Notes: generated by a model not told the origin, from the letters alone. A stretch of 64,000 bases of DNA from Pirellula sp. (GCA_013822735.1 PNKZ01000007.1:186001-250000); one strand, 5' to 3'. Positions 24,319-33,825 are shown, counted from the first letter of the stretch. A program made the numbers and translations.

Positions 24319-26619
24319 ATGTCGACCGGCGGTAAAAAGAAAATTCGTTCTACTCGCGTCGCTCCGCTCGAGCTTCCGCCGAGTCGGTTCGAACGTGCGA
24401 TCATGGCGTTGCAGCGCGTCGATGTGCTGCTCCGGCTGATGATGTGCCTCGCGACGGCCACGGCCATCTGGGGCATCAGCAGCGCCTGGGCCCCGGCCTT
24501 TACGTTTCGAGTCGGCTACGTGCCGTCTCGCGACGTCACGGCGCGCGTCGCCTTCGAACGCCCCAACGCCATTCAAACCGAACTGGCTCGCGATCGGGCC
24601 CGCGCTCAAACGCCGTTCGTCTATCGTCAAGATCCGAAAGACCTCGACCTACTGCGCGCCTCGCTCGAACTGGGCCTCAACGAAGTTCTCGCGACCGAGA
24701 ACTACAAGGACGTGAAGCCGGAGACGTGGCGGCAGTTTCAGCCTGCTCCGGCCGCCACCGACGCCGCCACCGCCAAGCCGGTCGACCCGTCGGTGGAAGC
24801 TGAACAGTACAAGCAGTTCCATACGGCGCTCGTGGCCCTCGGCGGCCCGGAAAAGCTGAAGCTGGCGCTCAACGAGATCTTCACGCCCCTCAAAGAGCGC
24901 GGCGTGCTCGACACGCTGCCGGAGCAACACAACAGCACGCGCAATCAGAAAGACATCCTCGTCTACCCGATCGGCGATCCGAAGGATCAGTCGAAAGAAC
25001 TGTTGACCGACGTACTCATCGGCGACGGCACGCGCATCCGCAACCTTGTCCGTGAACATTTGGGCAATTCGCCGGCTGCCGATCACGTGGCCCTCTGGCT
25101 GCTGACGCCGACGGACAACGGCAAGCCTCGCCTCAAATCGACCCTCACGCTCGACGACGTCGAAAGCAAAAAGAAGCAAGACTTGGAAGCGGCCGGCGTG
25201 AAGGAAGTGCAGACGAAGTACGAACTCGGCGCGCTGCTCGCACCGGCCGGCAAGCCGATCACGGTCGATGAACTCGACTTGCTCCACTTGGAATACGACC
25301 AGTTCGTCGACACCTTGCCGCTGAAGCGTCGCCTCGAACGTACGACGGCCGTGTTCGGCATGATCTTCGCGCTCTATGTACTCTGCGGCTACTACGTCTA
25401 TTTCCGCGAGCGCAAGCTGCTCAGCGACATGATCCTTTTCGGCACGATGCTGGCCTCGGCCATCGCCGTCATTACGGCCGTGCACTGGACGACCGCCGAC
25501 CCTTGGCGTGCCGAGCTCATTCCACTGTTGCTTTTTAGCATGACGTTCGGCATCGCGTACCACCGCGACGTTGCGCTGATTCTCTCCACTTCGATGGCGC
25601 TCATCGTCGCCATGACCGGCGGCGAAGGGCTCGGTGAGTTCATCGTCCTGATGGGCACCGTCGCTTCGGCCGTGTTGCAGCTCGACACCATTCGTACTCG
25701 CGGCAAGCTGATCCGCGTCGGCCTGATTTCCGCGATCGTGGCGTTCTTGCTCTCGCTCGGCATGGCGATGTTCGACGACCAGCCGCTAGGTGAAACGATC
25801 ATTCGACACGCGGCCCGCAACGCCCTCTGGACGTTCCTCACCGGCTTCCTGATGACCGGTTTGCTCCCGTACATCGAACGGCTCTTCGGCGTGCTCACCG
25901 ATATGAGCTTGCTGGAACTCGCCGACCCGTCGCACCCGCTCATGCAAGAGCTCGTCCGCAGAGCTCCCGGCACCTACAACCACTCGATCAGCGTCGCTTC
26001 CATTGCGGAAGCCGCCGCCGAATCGATCGGCGCTCGGGGCTTGCTGCTCCGCATCGGGGCGTACTTTCACGACATCGGCAAGATGCTGAAGCCGAACTAT
26101 TTCATCGAAAACCAGGGCCTGCAGGGAAATCGCCACGAGAACCTGCTCCCGGCGATGAGCACGCTCATCATCATTGCCCACGTGAAAGACGGCGCCGATT
26201 TGGCCCGGCAACATCACCTGCCGCAACCGATCATCGACTTCATCGAGCAACACCACGGCACGACGCTCGTCGAATACTTCTATCGCCGCGCCAACGAGCA
26301 GAGCGAAGCGAATCCGGAAGCCGGCGAAGTGCAGGAGAGCTCCTACCGCTACCCCGGCCCGAAGCCGCAGACCGTGGAAGCTGCCATTCTCATGTTGGCC
26401 GACTCGGTCGAAAGCGCCTCGCGCACTTTGGTCGAGCCGACGCCGTCGCGCATCGAGAACCTCGTCGAGCAGATCGGCATGAATAAGCTGCTCGACGGTC
26501 AATTCGACGAATGCGGCCTCACGCTGCAGCAGTTGCGCATCGTGGAAGACAGCCTCATTAAGTCGCTCACCGCCGTCTACCACGGCCGCGTGAAGTACGC
26601 GAGCACGGCTTCCGCCTAG
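24319..26619 (+). CDS. pgpH: 7TM receptor with HD hydrolase domain (PgpH/YqfF-like)
   Basis: Integral membrane protein of the 7TMR-HD family; characterised members hydrolyse cyclic di-AMP. The 766 residues are arranged as a single helix (about 36-56), an extracytoplasmic 7TMR-HDED domain (60-335), seven helices (about 345-530) and a cytoplasmic HD domain. The HD site is clear: APGTYNHSISVASIAEAAAE, AYFHDIGKMLKPNYF (HD pair about residue 583), NLLPAMSTLIIIAHVKDG and IEQHHGTTLVEYFY. It follows phoH by 12 bases and precedes ybeY by 13. Some of the extracellular domain is Lys/Glu-rich and poorly conserved. That it acts on c-di-AMP is family inference; no c-di-AMP cyclase is in view. Confidence 0.92.
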   Translation: MSTGGKKKIRSTRVAPLELPPSRFERAIMALQRVDVLLRLMMCLATATAIWGISSAWAPAFTFRVGYVPSRDVTARVAFERPNAIQTELARDRARAQTPFVYRQDPKDLDLLRASLELGLNEVLATENYKDVKPETWRQFQPAPAATDAATAKPVDPSVEAEQYKQFHTALVALGGPEKLKLALNEIFTPLKERGVLDTLPEQHNSTRNQKDILVYPIGDPKDQSKELLTDVLIGDGTRIRNLVREHLGNSPAADHVALWLLTPTDNGKPRLKSTLTLDDVESKKKQDLEAAGVKEVQTKYELGALLAPAGKPITVDELDLLHLEYDQFVDTLPLKRRLERTTAVFGMIFALYVLCGYYVYFRERKLLSDMILFGTMLASAIAVITAVHWTTADPWRAELIPLLLFSMTFGIAYHRDVALILSTSMALIVAMTGGEGLGEFIVLMGTVASAVLQLDTIRTRGKLIRVGLISAIVAFLLSLGMAMFDDQPLGETIIRHAARNALWTFLTGFLMTGLLPYIERLFGVLTDMSLLELADPSHPLMQELVRRAPGTYNHSISVASIAEAAAESIGARGLLLRIGAYFHDIGKMLKPNYFIENQGLQGNRHENLLPAMSTLIIIAHVKDGADLARQHHLPQPIIDFIEQHHGTTLVEYFYRRANEQSEANPEAGEVQESSYRYPGPKPQTVEAAILMLADSVESASRTLVEPTPSRIENLVEQIGMNKLLDGQFDECGLTLQQLRIVEDSLIKSLTAVYHGRVKYASTASA

Positions 26620-26632
26620 TGCGGTCTCTCCT

Positions 26633-27082
26633 ATGATCCGCGTCGATATCGCCGTCGAGCACGAGCCCTTCCCGGTCGACGTCCAGCGCCTGCTCACGGC
26701 CGTACGCCGCATCACCCAGGACGCCGGCAAGACCAAGGGAGCGATCAGCGTCGCCGTGGTCGACGACGCGACGATCCACGACGTCAACCTGCGATTCCTC
26801 CAGCATGACGAGCCGACCGACGTCGTTAGCTTCGTGCTCGAAGAAGACGACAAGCTCTTGGAAGGGGAAGTCGTGCTCGGGGCCGACGTCGCCGCACGAT
26901 CCGCGGCGGAGCTCGGCGTCCCCCCCGACGATGAGCTGCTGCTGTATTGCATTCACGGCACGCTGCACCTGGTGGGGCACGACGATCTCACGCCTGAGCC
27001 GCGCAAACTCATGCGAGCCCAAGAGCGCGCCTACTTGGCCGGCTTCGGAATCGAACTGCCGAGTCCTTCGGAAGACGTTTAG
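26633..27082 (+). CDS. ybeY: endoribonuclease YbeY
   Basis: Zinc-dependent single-strand endoribonuclease for 16S rRNA 3'-end processing and ribosome quality control. The 149 residues contain the motif HGTLHLVGHDDL (metal His residues, about 104-112), where many homologues have HGxLHLxGYDH; here the third ligand position is Asp, as in some members. TDVVSFVLEEDD corresponds to the usual TDVLSFP segment. The start ATG 26633 is 13 bases after the 7TM-HD gene, so translation is probably coupled. Confidence 0.93.
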   Translation: MIRVDIAVEHEPFPVDVQRLLTAVRRITQDAGKTKGAISVAVVDDATIHDVNLRFLQHDEPTDVVSFVLEEDDKLLEGEVVLGADVAARSAAELGVPPDDELLLYCIHGTLHLVGHDDLTPEPRKLMRAQERAYLAGFGIELPSPSEDV

Positions 27083-27182
27083 GCGAGTCGACGCACCGGC
27101 GAAATCGCCGGCGTGCTTGCACCGCCGACTGCCGGCATACCGACGGCGTCAAACGGCATCGCCCCCGCCGGCGTTGCTCGCG

Positions 27183-27188
27183 TATAAT
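27183..27188 (+). promoter_or_regulatory. possible -10 element upstream of recO
   Basis: A perfect TATAAT lies 57 bases before the recO start in the 162-base ybeY-recO spacer. No convincing -35 hexamer is seen at 16-18 bases, so this is tentative. The following bases 27198-27240 are a CACT/CGTCACTCGCCACT word-repeat. Confidence 0.35.
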
Positions 27189-27244
27189 TCCGTTCTTGTC
27201 ACTTTTCGCCGCTCACCACTCGTCACTCGCCACTTCTCTCCCGC

Positions 27245-28012
27245 ATGTCGACGGAAAAAGCCGAAGCCCTGGTACTCCGCGTCATCGATTTCAGCGAAAC
27301 GAGCGCCGTCGTGACGCTGTTTTCGCGCGAGTTCGGGAAGATCGCAGGCTTGGCGAAAGGAGCTCGTCGGCCGAAGGGGCCGTTTGAGTCTGCCCTTGAC
27401 CTGCTCTCGCGTGTTCGACTAGTGTTCCTCCGCAAATCGTCCGACGCGCTGGACTTGCTGACCGAAGCCAAGCTGGAGAAGCGGTTTCGAACGGCAAGCC
27501 GTGACCTTTCCCATCTGTACGGAGCTTATTACGTCGCGGAGTTGTTAAACGAACTCACGCACGATTTCGATCCCCATCCCGAACTTTTCGACCTCGCGGT
27601 CGATACGCTGGAAAAGCTCGGCTCGGCCTCGATCTCGTCGGGAATCGTGATTCTGCGATTCGAACTCACTGCATTACGCATGCTGGGTCATTTACCGTCG
27701 ACGCGCGAATGCGTGGAGTGCGGTAAATCGATCGCCGGCGAACGACGAACGGCTTTCGGGCTCTCGTCGGGCGGAGTGTTGTGCGAAGCTTGTCGGCCGG
27801 GAAAGCGGCATGTCGTGTCGTTGTCGAAAGAGGCGGTAACGTGGATCGAAACGCTCGTCGAACCCGGCGAAGCGTGGATCACGAAGCCTCTCGAGCGGCG
27901 ACAGGCGGGCGAATTGCGAGGAGCCGTTAGTCAGTACATGTCCCACGTGCTCGGCCACAAGCCGCGCATGCTCGAATACATCGGCCTACCGAGCGCTTCG
28001 GCGCTCGCCTAG
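27245..28012 (+). CDS. recO: DNA repair protein RecO
   Basis: Recombination mediator of the RecFOR pathway; binds SSB-coated DNA and helps load RecA. The 255 residues start with the OB-fold motif KAEALVLRVIDFSETSAVVTLFS and GKIAGLAKGARRPK. A zinc-finger-like cysteine set is visible near 158-183: CVECGKSIAG then GVLCEACRPGK. The C-terminal helix has RRQAGELRGAVSQYMSHVLGHKPRML. No Shine-Dalgarno. It completes the phoH-pgpH-ybeY-recO neighbourhood; era is missing from this group. Confidence 0.93.
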   Translation: MSTEKAEALVLRVIDFSETSAVVTLFSREFGKIAGLAKGARRPKGPFESALDLLSRVRLVFLRKSSDALDLLTEAKLEKRFRTASRDLSHLYGAYYVAELLNELTHDFDPHPELFDLAVDTLEKLGSASISSGIVILRFELTALRMLGHLPSTRECVECGKSIAGERRTAFGLSSGGVLCEACRPGKRHVVSLSKEAVTWIETLVEPGEAWITKPLERRQAGELRGAVSQYMSHVLGHKPRMLEYIGLPSASALA

Positions 28013-28111
28013 GCGCCGCGCACGCACATTTCGTTCGCCTCACGTCTTCGCTTCCCGTATTGCTTCGATTCGGCTTCGAATTCCCCAACACCCCTTGCGG
28101 ACGCACACGGC

Positions 28112-29350
28112 ATGGATGCCCGGCGGCTGACGCTGAACTTAGCCTGCTTTTCGACGATGCTCGCCATCGTCGGCTGCGCTGCGCCCCTCGGCAAGCTTCC
28201 CGACCCGTTTGCGTCGAAAGCCAAGGCGGCGGAAACTGCAAAAGCGGCGGAAGGCTCCGGCACTTCGATCACGCAAGCAGGCTACGACGCGCCGAGCGAC
28301 GGCGCGAAACCGGGCGTCTCCATCGCCGATCCGGCCGCGGAGGAAAAGCCGAGCCTTTGGCGGCGCACGCAAGACACGCTCTCCACCAAGAACCTCAAGA
28401 AGCAATTCAAGACGATGACGGGCAAAGCGCCCGATGAAGGGGTCGCGAAGACCCTCTATACCGAAGGCCACGAGCTCTTTAAGGCCCAAAAGTATGAAGA
28501 AGCCGGCGAAAAGTTCGCCGAGGCCGCCGAACGCTGGCCCGATTCACTGCTGGAAGAGGACGCGCTCTTCATGCAAGGCGAGGCCTACTTCTTCGCCGAT
28601 AGTTACCACGACTCGCGCATCGCCTTCGATACGCTGGTTAAAAAGTACGAGAACTCGCGACATCTCGACCGCGTGACCGCTCGGCAGTTTGCGATCGGCC
28701 GTTTCTGGGACGCGAAGGGGCAAGAGCATTCGATGCTCGCTCCCAACTTCTTCGACAAAACGCGTCCTTGGTTCGACACGCACGGCAACGGCATCAAGGT
28801 CTACGAAAACATCCGCCTCAGCGATCCGACCGGTCCGCTGGCCGACGATGCCCTCATGGCGCAATCGACGGCCTACTTCCTCGACAACCGTTTTGAGGAC
28901 GCGGCCTATCACTACGAGCTCATTCGCAAAGACTACGCCTCGAGCGAACACCAAAAGCAGGCGCATCTCCTCGGCTTGCAGGCCTATCTGAACTCGTACC
29001 AGGGCCCGCAATACGACCCGACGCCCCTTAACAAAGCGGAAAAACTCGCGGATCAAACGATCAAGAACTTCGGTCACACCCTTTCCGACGATCGCCCAAG
29101 GCTCTACCAAGCACAAGAGACGGTTCGCGCGCAAATTGCCGAGCGCGAATACGATCTTGCCGAATACTACCGCCGACTCGATTACAACCGCGCGGCACGC
29201 GCGCACTACGCGAACGTGATGCGCGACTACCCCGACACGAAATTCGCCGAACTCGCCAAGCAGCGCATGGTGGAAACGGAAAACCTCCCGCCGGAACCGC
29301 CCGATCACTTCCCTTGGCTGACAAAATGGCTCAGCAGAACGCAGCAGTGA
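28112..29350 (+). CDS. BamD/YfiO-like outer-membrane assembly lipoprotein
   Basis: Predicted lipoprotein of 412 residues with tetratricopeptide repeats. The N-terminus has a signal with lipobox LAIVGC (Cys about residue 22). Residues 30-105 are a low-complexity linker. From about 110, TPR-like helices follow: GVAKTLYTEGHELFKAQKYEEAGEKFAEAA, SLLEEDALFMQGEAYFFADSY, DDALMAQSTAYFLDNRFEDAAYHYELI, and YDLAEYYRRLDYNRAARAHYANVM. This is the layout of BamD, which supports BamA in inserting outer-membrane barrels. It is longer than proteobacterial BamD (about 245 residues). Its 3' end overlaps the LptE gene by 25 bases, linking two outer-membrane biogenesis genes. Confidence 0.8.
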   Translation: MDARRLTLNLACFSTMLAIVGCAAPLGKLPDPFASKAKAAETAKAAEGSGTSITQAGYDAPSDGAKPGVSIADPAAEEKPSLWRRTQDTLSTKNLKKQFKTMTGKAPDEGVAKTLYTEGHELFKAQKYEEAGEKFAEAAERWPDSLLEEDALFMQGEAYFFADSYHDSRIAFDTLVKKYENSRHLDRVTARQFAIGRFWDAKGQEHSMLAPNFFDKTRPWFDTHGNGIKVYENIRLSDPTGPLADDALMAQSTAYFLDNRFEDAAYHYELIRKDYASSEHQKQAHLLGLQAYLNSYQGPQYDPTPLNKAEKLADQTIKNFGHTLSDDRPRLYQAQETVRAQIAEREYDLAEYYRRLDYNRAARAHYANVMRDYPDTKFAELAKQRMVETENLPPEPPDHFPWLTKWLSRTQQ

Positions 29351-29883
29351 CGCCGATACACGCGCTTCGCTTCACGGCGATGTTGTCCGTCGGCCTGATG
29401 CTCGTCGCCGGGTGTGCCCGATATCAGATGGGCACCAAGTCGCTCTATTCCTGCAACGTCCGCACGGTCTACGTGCCGATGTTCGAATCGAATTCCTATC
29501 GCCGCAACCTCGGCGAACGGCTCACGGAAGCCGTGGTTAAGGAAATCGAACGCCGCACGCCGTACAAGGTCGTGAGCTCGTCGGACGCCGACAGCATCCT
29601 CACCGGCAAGATCCTGACCGAATCGAAGGGCGTATCCGTGGAGACGCCGCAGGACGATCCGCGCGAATTGTCGATCAACATGACCGTGCAGACGAACTGG
29701 ATCGATCGCAACGGCGTCGCCCTCCAAGGCATGCAAGCGGTACCGGTGCCGGAAAGCTTGGTGCAAGTGTACGGAATGCAGAACATGTATCCCGAATTGG
29801 GCCAATCGATCAGCACGGCCCAACAAATCGAAATCGATCGCCTAGCCCGGCAGATCGTCGGGCTGATGGAAACGCCGTGGTAA
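29326..29883 (+). CDS. lptE: LptE-like outer-membrane lipoprotein
   Basis: Predicted outer-membrane lipoprotein of the LptE (lipopolysaccharide-assembly) type, expected to plug the LptD barrel. The protein is 185 residues from ATG 29326. A signal peptide ends with the lipobox LMLVAGC (Cys near residue 32). The mature part begins GTKSLYSCNVRTVYVPMFESNSYRRNLGERLTEAVVKEIERRTPYKVV, the beta-alpha start seen in LptE proteins, and continues with SADSILTGKI-like strands and a C-terminal helix. A TTG at 29314 is an alternative start. It overlaps the BamD-like gene. Confidence 0.78.
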   Translation: MAQQNAAVTPIHALRFTAMLSVGLMLVAGCARYQMGTKSLYSCNVRTVYVPMFESNSYRRNLGERLTEAVVKEIERRTPYKVVSSSDADSILTGKILTESKGVSVETPQDDPRELSINMTVQTNWIDRNGVALQGMQAVPVPESLVQVYGMQNMYPELGQSISTAQQIEIDRLARQIVGLMETPW

Positions 29884-29889
29884 GCGGCG

Positions 29890-30015
29890 TCATTGCAAAT
29901 TGCAAATCGAAAAATGCAAATTGCAAATTGACTGCAAACGGTTAGCCGCCCCGTACTGCCAATTTGCAATTCTCAATTTGCAATTCTCAATTTGCAATTC
30001 TCAATTTGCAATCGA
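29890..30015. repeat. GCAAATT word-repeat with inverted arms
   Basis: The left part (about 29893-29938) is built from TGCAAATTGCAAA words. The right part (29959-30012) is four near-identical copies of CAATTTGCAATTCT, 14 bases each. The two parts are complementary in style and could fold back. AT-rich, unlike the coding DNA around it. It fills the lptE-folP spacer. Confidence 0.8.
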
Positions 30016-30055
30016 ACCGCTGCAAACGAGCGGCGTTTCACCCTAGAATGAGAAG

Positions 30056-30931
30056 ATGCTTACTTCGCCTTCCCCGTTCGCCGACCATTGGCAGCTTCGC
30101 ACACGGCGACTGACGTTTGAGCGTCGCCCGCTGGTGATGGGCATCGTCAACGTAACGCCCGACAGCTTCTCCGACGGCGGCAAGTATTTCGACGCCGCGG
30201 CTGCGATCGAGGGCGCCTTGCGACTGGCCGACGACGGCGCCGACATTCTCGACATTGGCGGCGAGAGCACGCGCCCTTATTCCAAGAGTGTCGATGCCGA
30301 CGAAGAACGGCGCCGCGTCCTCCCTGTGATCCAGGCCATTGTCGCGCGGACCAATGTGCCCGTATCGATCGACACGTCGAAGGCCGCCGTCGCCCGTGCC
30401 GCATTAGATGCCGGGGCCGAAATCATCAACGACGTGACGGCCCTCGGCGGTGATCCGGCCATGCTACGGCTCGCCGTGGACTCCCAAGCCGGCGTCTGTG
30501 CGATGCACATGCAAGGAACGCCGCAAACCATGCAAGACGCGCCGACCTACAACGACGTCGTGGCCGACATCCACCGCTACCTTGCCGAGCGTCGCGACCA
30601 ATTGCTGGCCGCCGGGCTCGAACAATCCCGCCTCGCGCTCGACCCCGGCATCGGGTTCGGCAAGACCCACGAGCACAACATCGAGCTGGCCCGCAACTGC
30701 CGGCAGTTTCTCGATTTGGGGTGTGTCCTACTCGTCGGTCATTCGCGCAAAGCGTTTATCGGTAAGGTGATGGCACGTGAGCAGCCCCGCTGGAGCGACG
30801 CCGAGCGAACGTTTGGCACGCTCGGCGTGTCGTTGGCCTTGGCGGCTCAGGGGGTCCACGTACTGCGCGTTCACGACGTGGCCGCCACGCGGCAAGCCTT
30901 GGCCCTCTTCCATGCCGCCGGCGGCGTGTAA
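30056..30931 (+). CDS. folP: dihydropteroate synthase
   Basis: Folate pathway enzyme that joins p-aminobenzoate to 6-hydroxymethyl-dihydropterin diphosphate. The 291 residues have the TIM-barrel signature PLVMGIVNVTPDSFSDGGKY (residues 24-43), DGADILDIGGESTRPYS (about 64-80), VPVSIDTSKAAVARAALDAGAEIINDV, CAMHMQGTP, LDPGIGFGKT and LLVGHSRKAFIGKV. All sulfonamide-site and pterin-binding positions look intact. Start ATG 30056 follows GAATGAGAAG. Placed after the LptE gene with an AT-rich repeat between them. Confidence 0.96.
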   Translation: MLTSPSPFADHWQLRTRRLTFERRPLVMGIVNVTPDSFSDGGKYFDAAAAIEGALRLADDGADILDIGGESTRPYSKSVDADEERRRVLPVIQAIVARTNVPVSIDTSKAAVARAALDAGAEIINDVTALGGDPAMLRLAVDSQAGVCAMHMQGTPQTMQDAPTYNDVVADIHRYLAERRDQLLAAGLEQSRLALDPGIGFGKTHEHNIELARNCRQFLDLGCVLLVGHSRKAFIGKVMAREQPRWSDAERTFGTLGVSLALAAQGVHVLRVHDVAATRQALALFHAAGGV

Positions 30932-31084
30932 ACTAGCATTAGCTAACTCGCCGACGCGGCGAGAGTTACGTCGCCCCTCCGCTGCATGCCGGCAGGGCGA
31001 ACGACGTTGACGTAACGTCCCATTTTCAAGATACTCCCGACCCCGCGTTTCTTGACGCGGCAGCCTCGCGCAAGAGAAGCAGTA

Positions 31085-32371
31085 ATGGCGATTGCCGATA
31101 CCACCGCCGCCGTCGACGAACTTTACGACTATTGCCTCGCGACCGCTCGTCGCGCGCAGGCCGCGTCGGCCGAGCTTGCCGTGGTGCCGGGCGCCGTGAA
31201 GAACGCCTGGTTGCGCCGCAGCGCCGGGGTGCTGCGCGAAAGGTACGAAGAAATCCAAAGGGCCAACGCGCTCGATATCGCCGCCGCTCCGAGCTACGGC
31301 CTCACACCGGCTGCGATTGATCGGCTGAAGCTCACGCCCAAGACCGTCGACGGCATGGCCCGGGCCTTGGAAGAAGTTGCGGCGCTGCAAGACCCGATCG
31401 GCGAAACGATCGAAGGCTCCGTGCGCCCGAACGGTCTCGACATCCGCAAGATCCGCGTGCCGCTCGGCGTCGTGTTCTTCATTTACGAATCGCGGCCGAA
31501 CGTCACGGTCGATGCCGCCGCCATTTGCGTGAAGAGCGGCAACGCCGTGATTCTCCGCGGCGGCAAAGAAGCGCTGCACTCGAACAAGCTGCTGGCCGAG
31601 ATCCTCGCGGCAACGGCGCTCGAATGCGGCATTCCCGCCGACGCCGTGCAACTCGTAAACACCACCGATCGCGGCGCGGTCGGCCATTTTCTGAAGCTCG
31701 ATCAATACATCAGCGTGGCTATTCCGCGCGGCGGCGAAAGCCTCATTCGCCGCGTTGCCGATGAAGCCCGCATGCCGGTAATCAAGCACTTCGACGGCAA
31801 CTGTCACGTGTACGTCGATGCGGCCGCCGACCTGGCGATGGCCACGGCGATCACGGTGAATTCCAAGTGTCATCGGTTGGGCGTCTGCAACGCGGCGGAA
31901 TCGCTACTAGTGCATCAAGCCGTGGCGGCGGAGTTCCTGCCGCAAGTTGCCGCCGCACTCACGGCCCAAGGTATCGAACTTCGCGGCTGCCCGGCGACGC
32001 GTCGCTTCGTCCCCTCGGCCAAAGAAGCGACGGAAGCCGACTTTGGCGCCGAATATCTCGGCCCGATTATCTCGATCAAGGTCGTCGACTCCGTGTTGCA
32101 GGCGATCGAGCACATCAATCGCTACGGCTCACATCACACTGACTCGATCGTCACCGGCGACCTCGACGCGGCCCGCGAGTTTACGGCCCGCGTCGACAGC
32201 GCAGCGGTGATGGTCAACGCATCCACCCGCTTCAACGACGGCGGTGAATTCGGGCTCGGCGCGGAAATCGGCATCAGCACGGATAAGTTTCACGCTCGCG
32301 GACCTTGCGGCCTCAAGGAGCTTACGAGCTACAAGTATGTGGTGTACGGCACAGGCCAAACGAGGCAGTAG
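31085..32371 (+). CDS. proA: gamma-glutamyl phosphate reductase
   Basis: NADPH-dependent reductase producing glutamate-5-semialdehyde for proline synthesis; aldehyde-dehydrogenase-like fold. The 428 residues from ATG 31085 have [22 protein letters not shown] (near 120), [16 protein letters not shown], and the catalytic Cys in [18 protein letters not shown] (about residue 265). [22 protein letters not shown] is a conserved late motif. ProB, its usual partner, is not in the window. The earlier start (31052) precedes the AGAGAAG ribosome-binding site and is rejected. Confidence 0.96.
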   Translation: MAIADTTAAVDELYDYCLATARRAQAASAELAVVPGAVKNAWLRRSAGVLRERYEEIQRANALDIAAAPSYGLTPAAIDRLKLTPKTVDGMARALEEVAALQDPIGETIEGSVRPNGLDIRKIRVPLGVVFFIYESRPNVTVDAAAICVKSGNAVILRGGKEALHSNKLLAEILAATALECGIPADAVQLVNTTDRGAVGHFLKLDQYISVAIPRGGESLIRRVADEARMPVIKHFDGNCHVYVDAAADLAMATAITVNSKCHRLGVCNAAESLLVHQAVAAEFLPQVAAALTAQGIELRGCPATRRFVPSAKEATEADFGAEYLGPIISIKVVDSVLQAIEHINRYGSHHTDSIVTGDLDAAREFTARVDSAAVMVNASTRFNDGGEFGLGAEIGISTDKFHARGPCGLKELTSYKYVVYGTGQTRQ

Positions 32372-32436
32372 GGAATCAGTCGGCGGTAAGCGATCGGCTT
32401 ACAAATCGAGAGAACTCTTGCGGCAAGGATGCCTAG

Positions 32437-33459
32437 ATGAGCGGCGGCGACGTACTCAGCCAAGCGGAAGTGGAAAGCCTGCTCAGCGCCATGGAGCAGA
32501 CGCAACAGCGCGCACCGGCGGCGCGCAAACCGATGCCCCCGTCGGCCTCTTCGGCTCCGAGTAAACCGCGCGAGAAGGTGACGCCGTACGACTTCAAGCG
32601 CCCGGAGCGCGTCGGCAAAGAGCAGATGCGGGCTCTGCAAACCCTGCACGAAGGTTTCGGCCGCAACTACGGCGCGGCCCTGTCGGCGATGCTTCGCTCG
32701 ATCGTGGAAGTGAAGCTCACGAGCGTCGACCAACTCACCTACAGCGAATTCGTTTTCAGCCTCGAAAACCCTTCGTGCTTCAATTTGCTCAAGGCGGAGC
32801 CGCTCGAAGGGCATCTGATTCTCGACATCAACCCGTCGATCCTCTACCCGATCATCGATCGGATGCTCGGCGGCGGTAAAGAACCGAACACGCATACCCG
32901 CCGACCGCTCACGGAGATCGAACTCCGGCTGGTACACCGCATCACGACTCTGTTCCTCGAAGAACTTCGCAAGGCGTGGGAAAACGTCCTGCCGATCGCG
33001 TTCGAAGTCGTGCGCGTCGAAAGCAATCCGCAACTCGTGCAGATTGTGCCGCCGAACGAAGTCGTGGTGCTCATCAGTTTCGAGCTCACGCTCGGCGAAA
33101 TGCGCGGCATGCTCAACTTATGCATCCCGTTCAACTCGATTGAACGCATCGGCGGTAAGCTCTCGGCAAATAGCTGGATCAGCCCGAGCCGGAAGACGTC
33201 GAGCGCGGAAACGGTCGAAAGGATTACGAAGAACCTCCGCGGGGCGCCGGTCGAAGTCGTGGTACACTTGGCCGATACGACGATCTCAACGCGCGACCTG
33301 ATCGGCCTACGCGTGGGCGACATCATCACGACGGAAAAGGATGTGAAAACGTCGCTGATCGTGAACGTCGAAGGGGTCACGAAATTCCGCGGCAAAGCGG
33401 GGGCGATGAAGGGCCATAAGGCCATCCGCATCGAAGACGCGGAGCCGGTGAAGAAGTAG
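32437..33459 (+). CDS. fliM: flagellar motor switch protein FliM
   Basis: C-ring protein that binds phospho-CheY and sets flagellar rotation direction. The 340 residues begin with the CheY-binding peptide LSQAEVESLLSAM (residues 7-19), then a Pro/Ala linker, the FliM core starting YDFKRPERVGKEQMRALQTLHEGFGRNYGAALSAML (including the conserved GGxG-like loop DRMLGGGKE near 145), and a C-terminal SpoA/FliN-like domain (DLIGLRVGDIITTEKDV, RGKAGAMKGHKAIRI). It is the only flagellar gene in the window, next to proA, so flagellar genes are scattered or clustered elsewhere. Confidence 0.94.
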   Translation: MSGGDVLSQAEVESLLSAMEQTQQRAPAARKPMPPSASSAPSKPREKVTPYDFKRPERVGKEQMRALQTLHEGFGRNYGAALSAMLRSIVEVKLTSVDQLTYSEFVFSLENPSCFNLLKAEPLEGHLILDINPSILYPIIDRMLGGGKEPNTHTRRPLTEIELRLVHRITTLFLEELRKAWENVLPIAFEVVRVESNPQLVQIVPPNEVVVLISFELTLGEMRGMLNLCIPFNSIERIGGKLSANSWISPSRKTSSAETVERITKNLRGAPVEVVVHLADTTISTRDLIGLRVGDIITTEKDVKTSLIVNVEGVTKFRGKAGAMKGHKAIRIEDAEPVKK

Positions 33460-33539
33460 GCGCATTCCGAGGTGCGGCCTCGTATCATGCAATTGCGGGT
33501 CGACTCCACATAGCACCAGCAACGACTAGAGGCGCCGTC

Positions 33540-33809
33540 ATGCAAGTAACCGGAATTGCGTACTACATGAGCGCGGTGCTGCTCGCGGCGGCCGGGATGC
33601 TGTCGCTCATCACCGTCGTGCCGGGACGGGAAAGCACAATCGGTTGGGCGATGGCGGGGGCCGTGGCTGCGGCGGTCGTCTGCTTCGCCTCGGCGATCGG
33701 GCTGCAGCGGCTGCCGGCCGACCATTGGGCGCACCGATCGCGACCGCTGCGGCTCGGCATGGCGGGGGCCGCGGGGCTGCTGACGGTGCTGACCCTGTTG
33801 GCAGTGTAG
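33540..33809 (+). CDS. 89-residue membrane protein, unknown
   Basis: Small hydrophobic protein with three predicted helices, about residues 5-25, 35-55 and 70-89. ATG 33540 has a GAGG motif about eight bases upstream. It lies after fliM, in the same direction, with 80 bases between them. No recognised family; length and Ala/Gly/Val richness leave some doubt that it is a real gene. Confidence 0.5.
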   Translation: MQVTGIAYYMSAVLLAAAGMLSLITVVPGRESTIGWAMAGAVAAAVVCFASAIGLQRLPADHWAHRSRPLRLGMAGAAGLLTVLTLLAV

Positions 33810-33825
33810 TCCGCCACTGTATTTA

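Noticed and set aside
29890-30015. Considered as a CRISPR array
   Set aside because: The 14-base units are directly adjacent, without unique spacers, and no cas gene is present.
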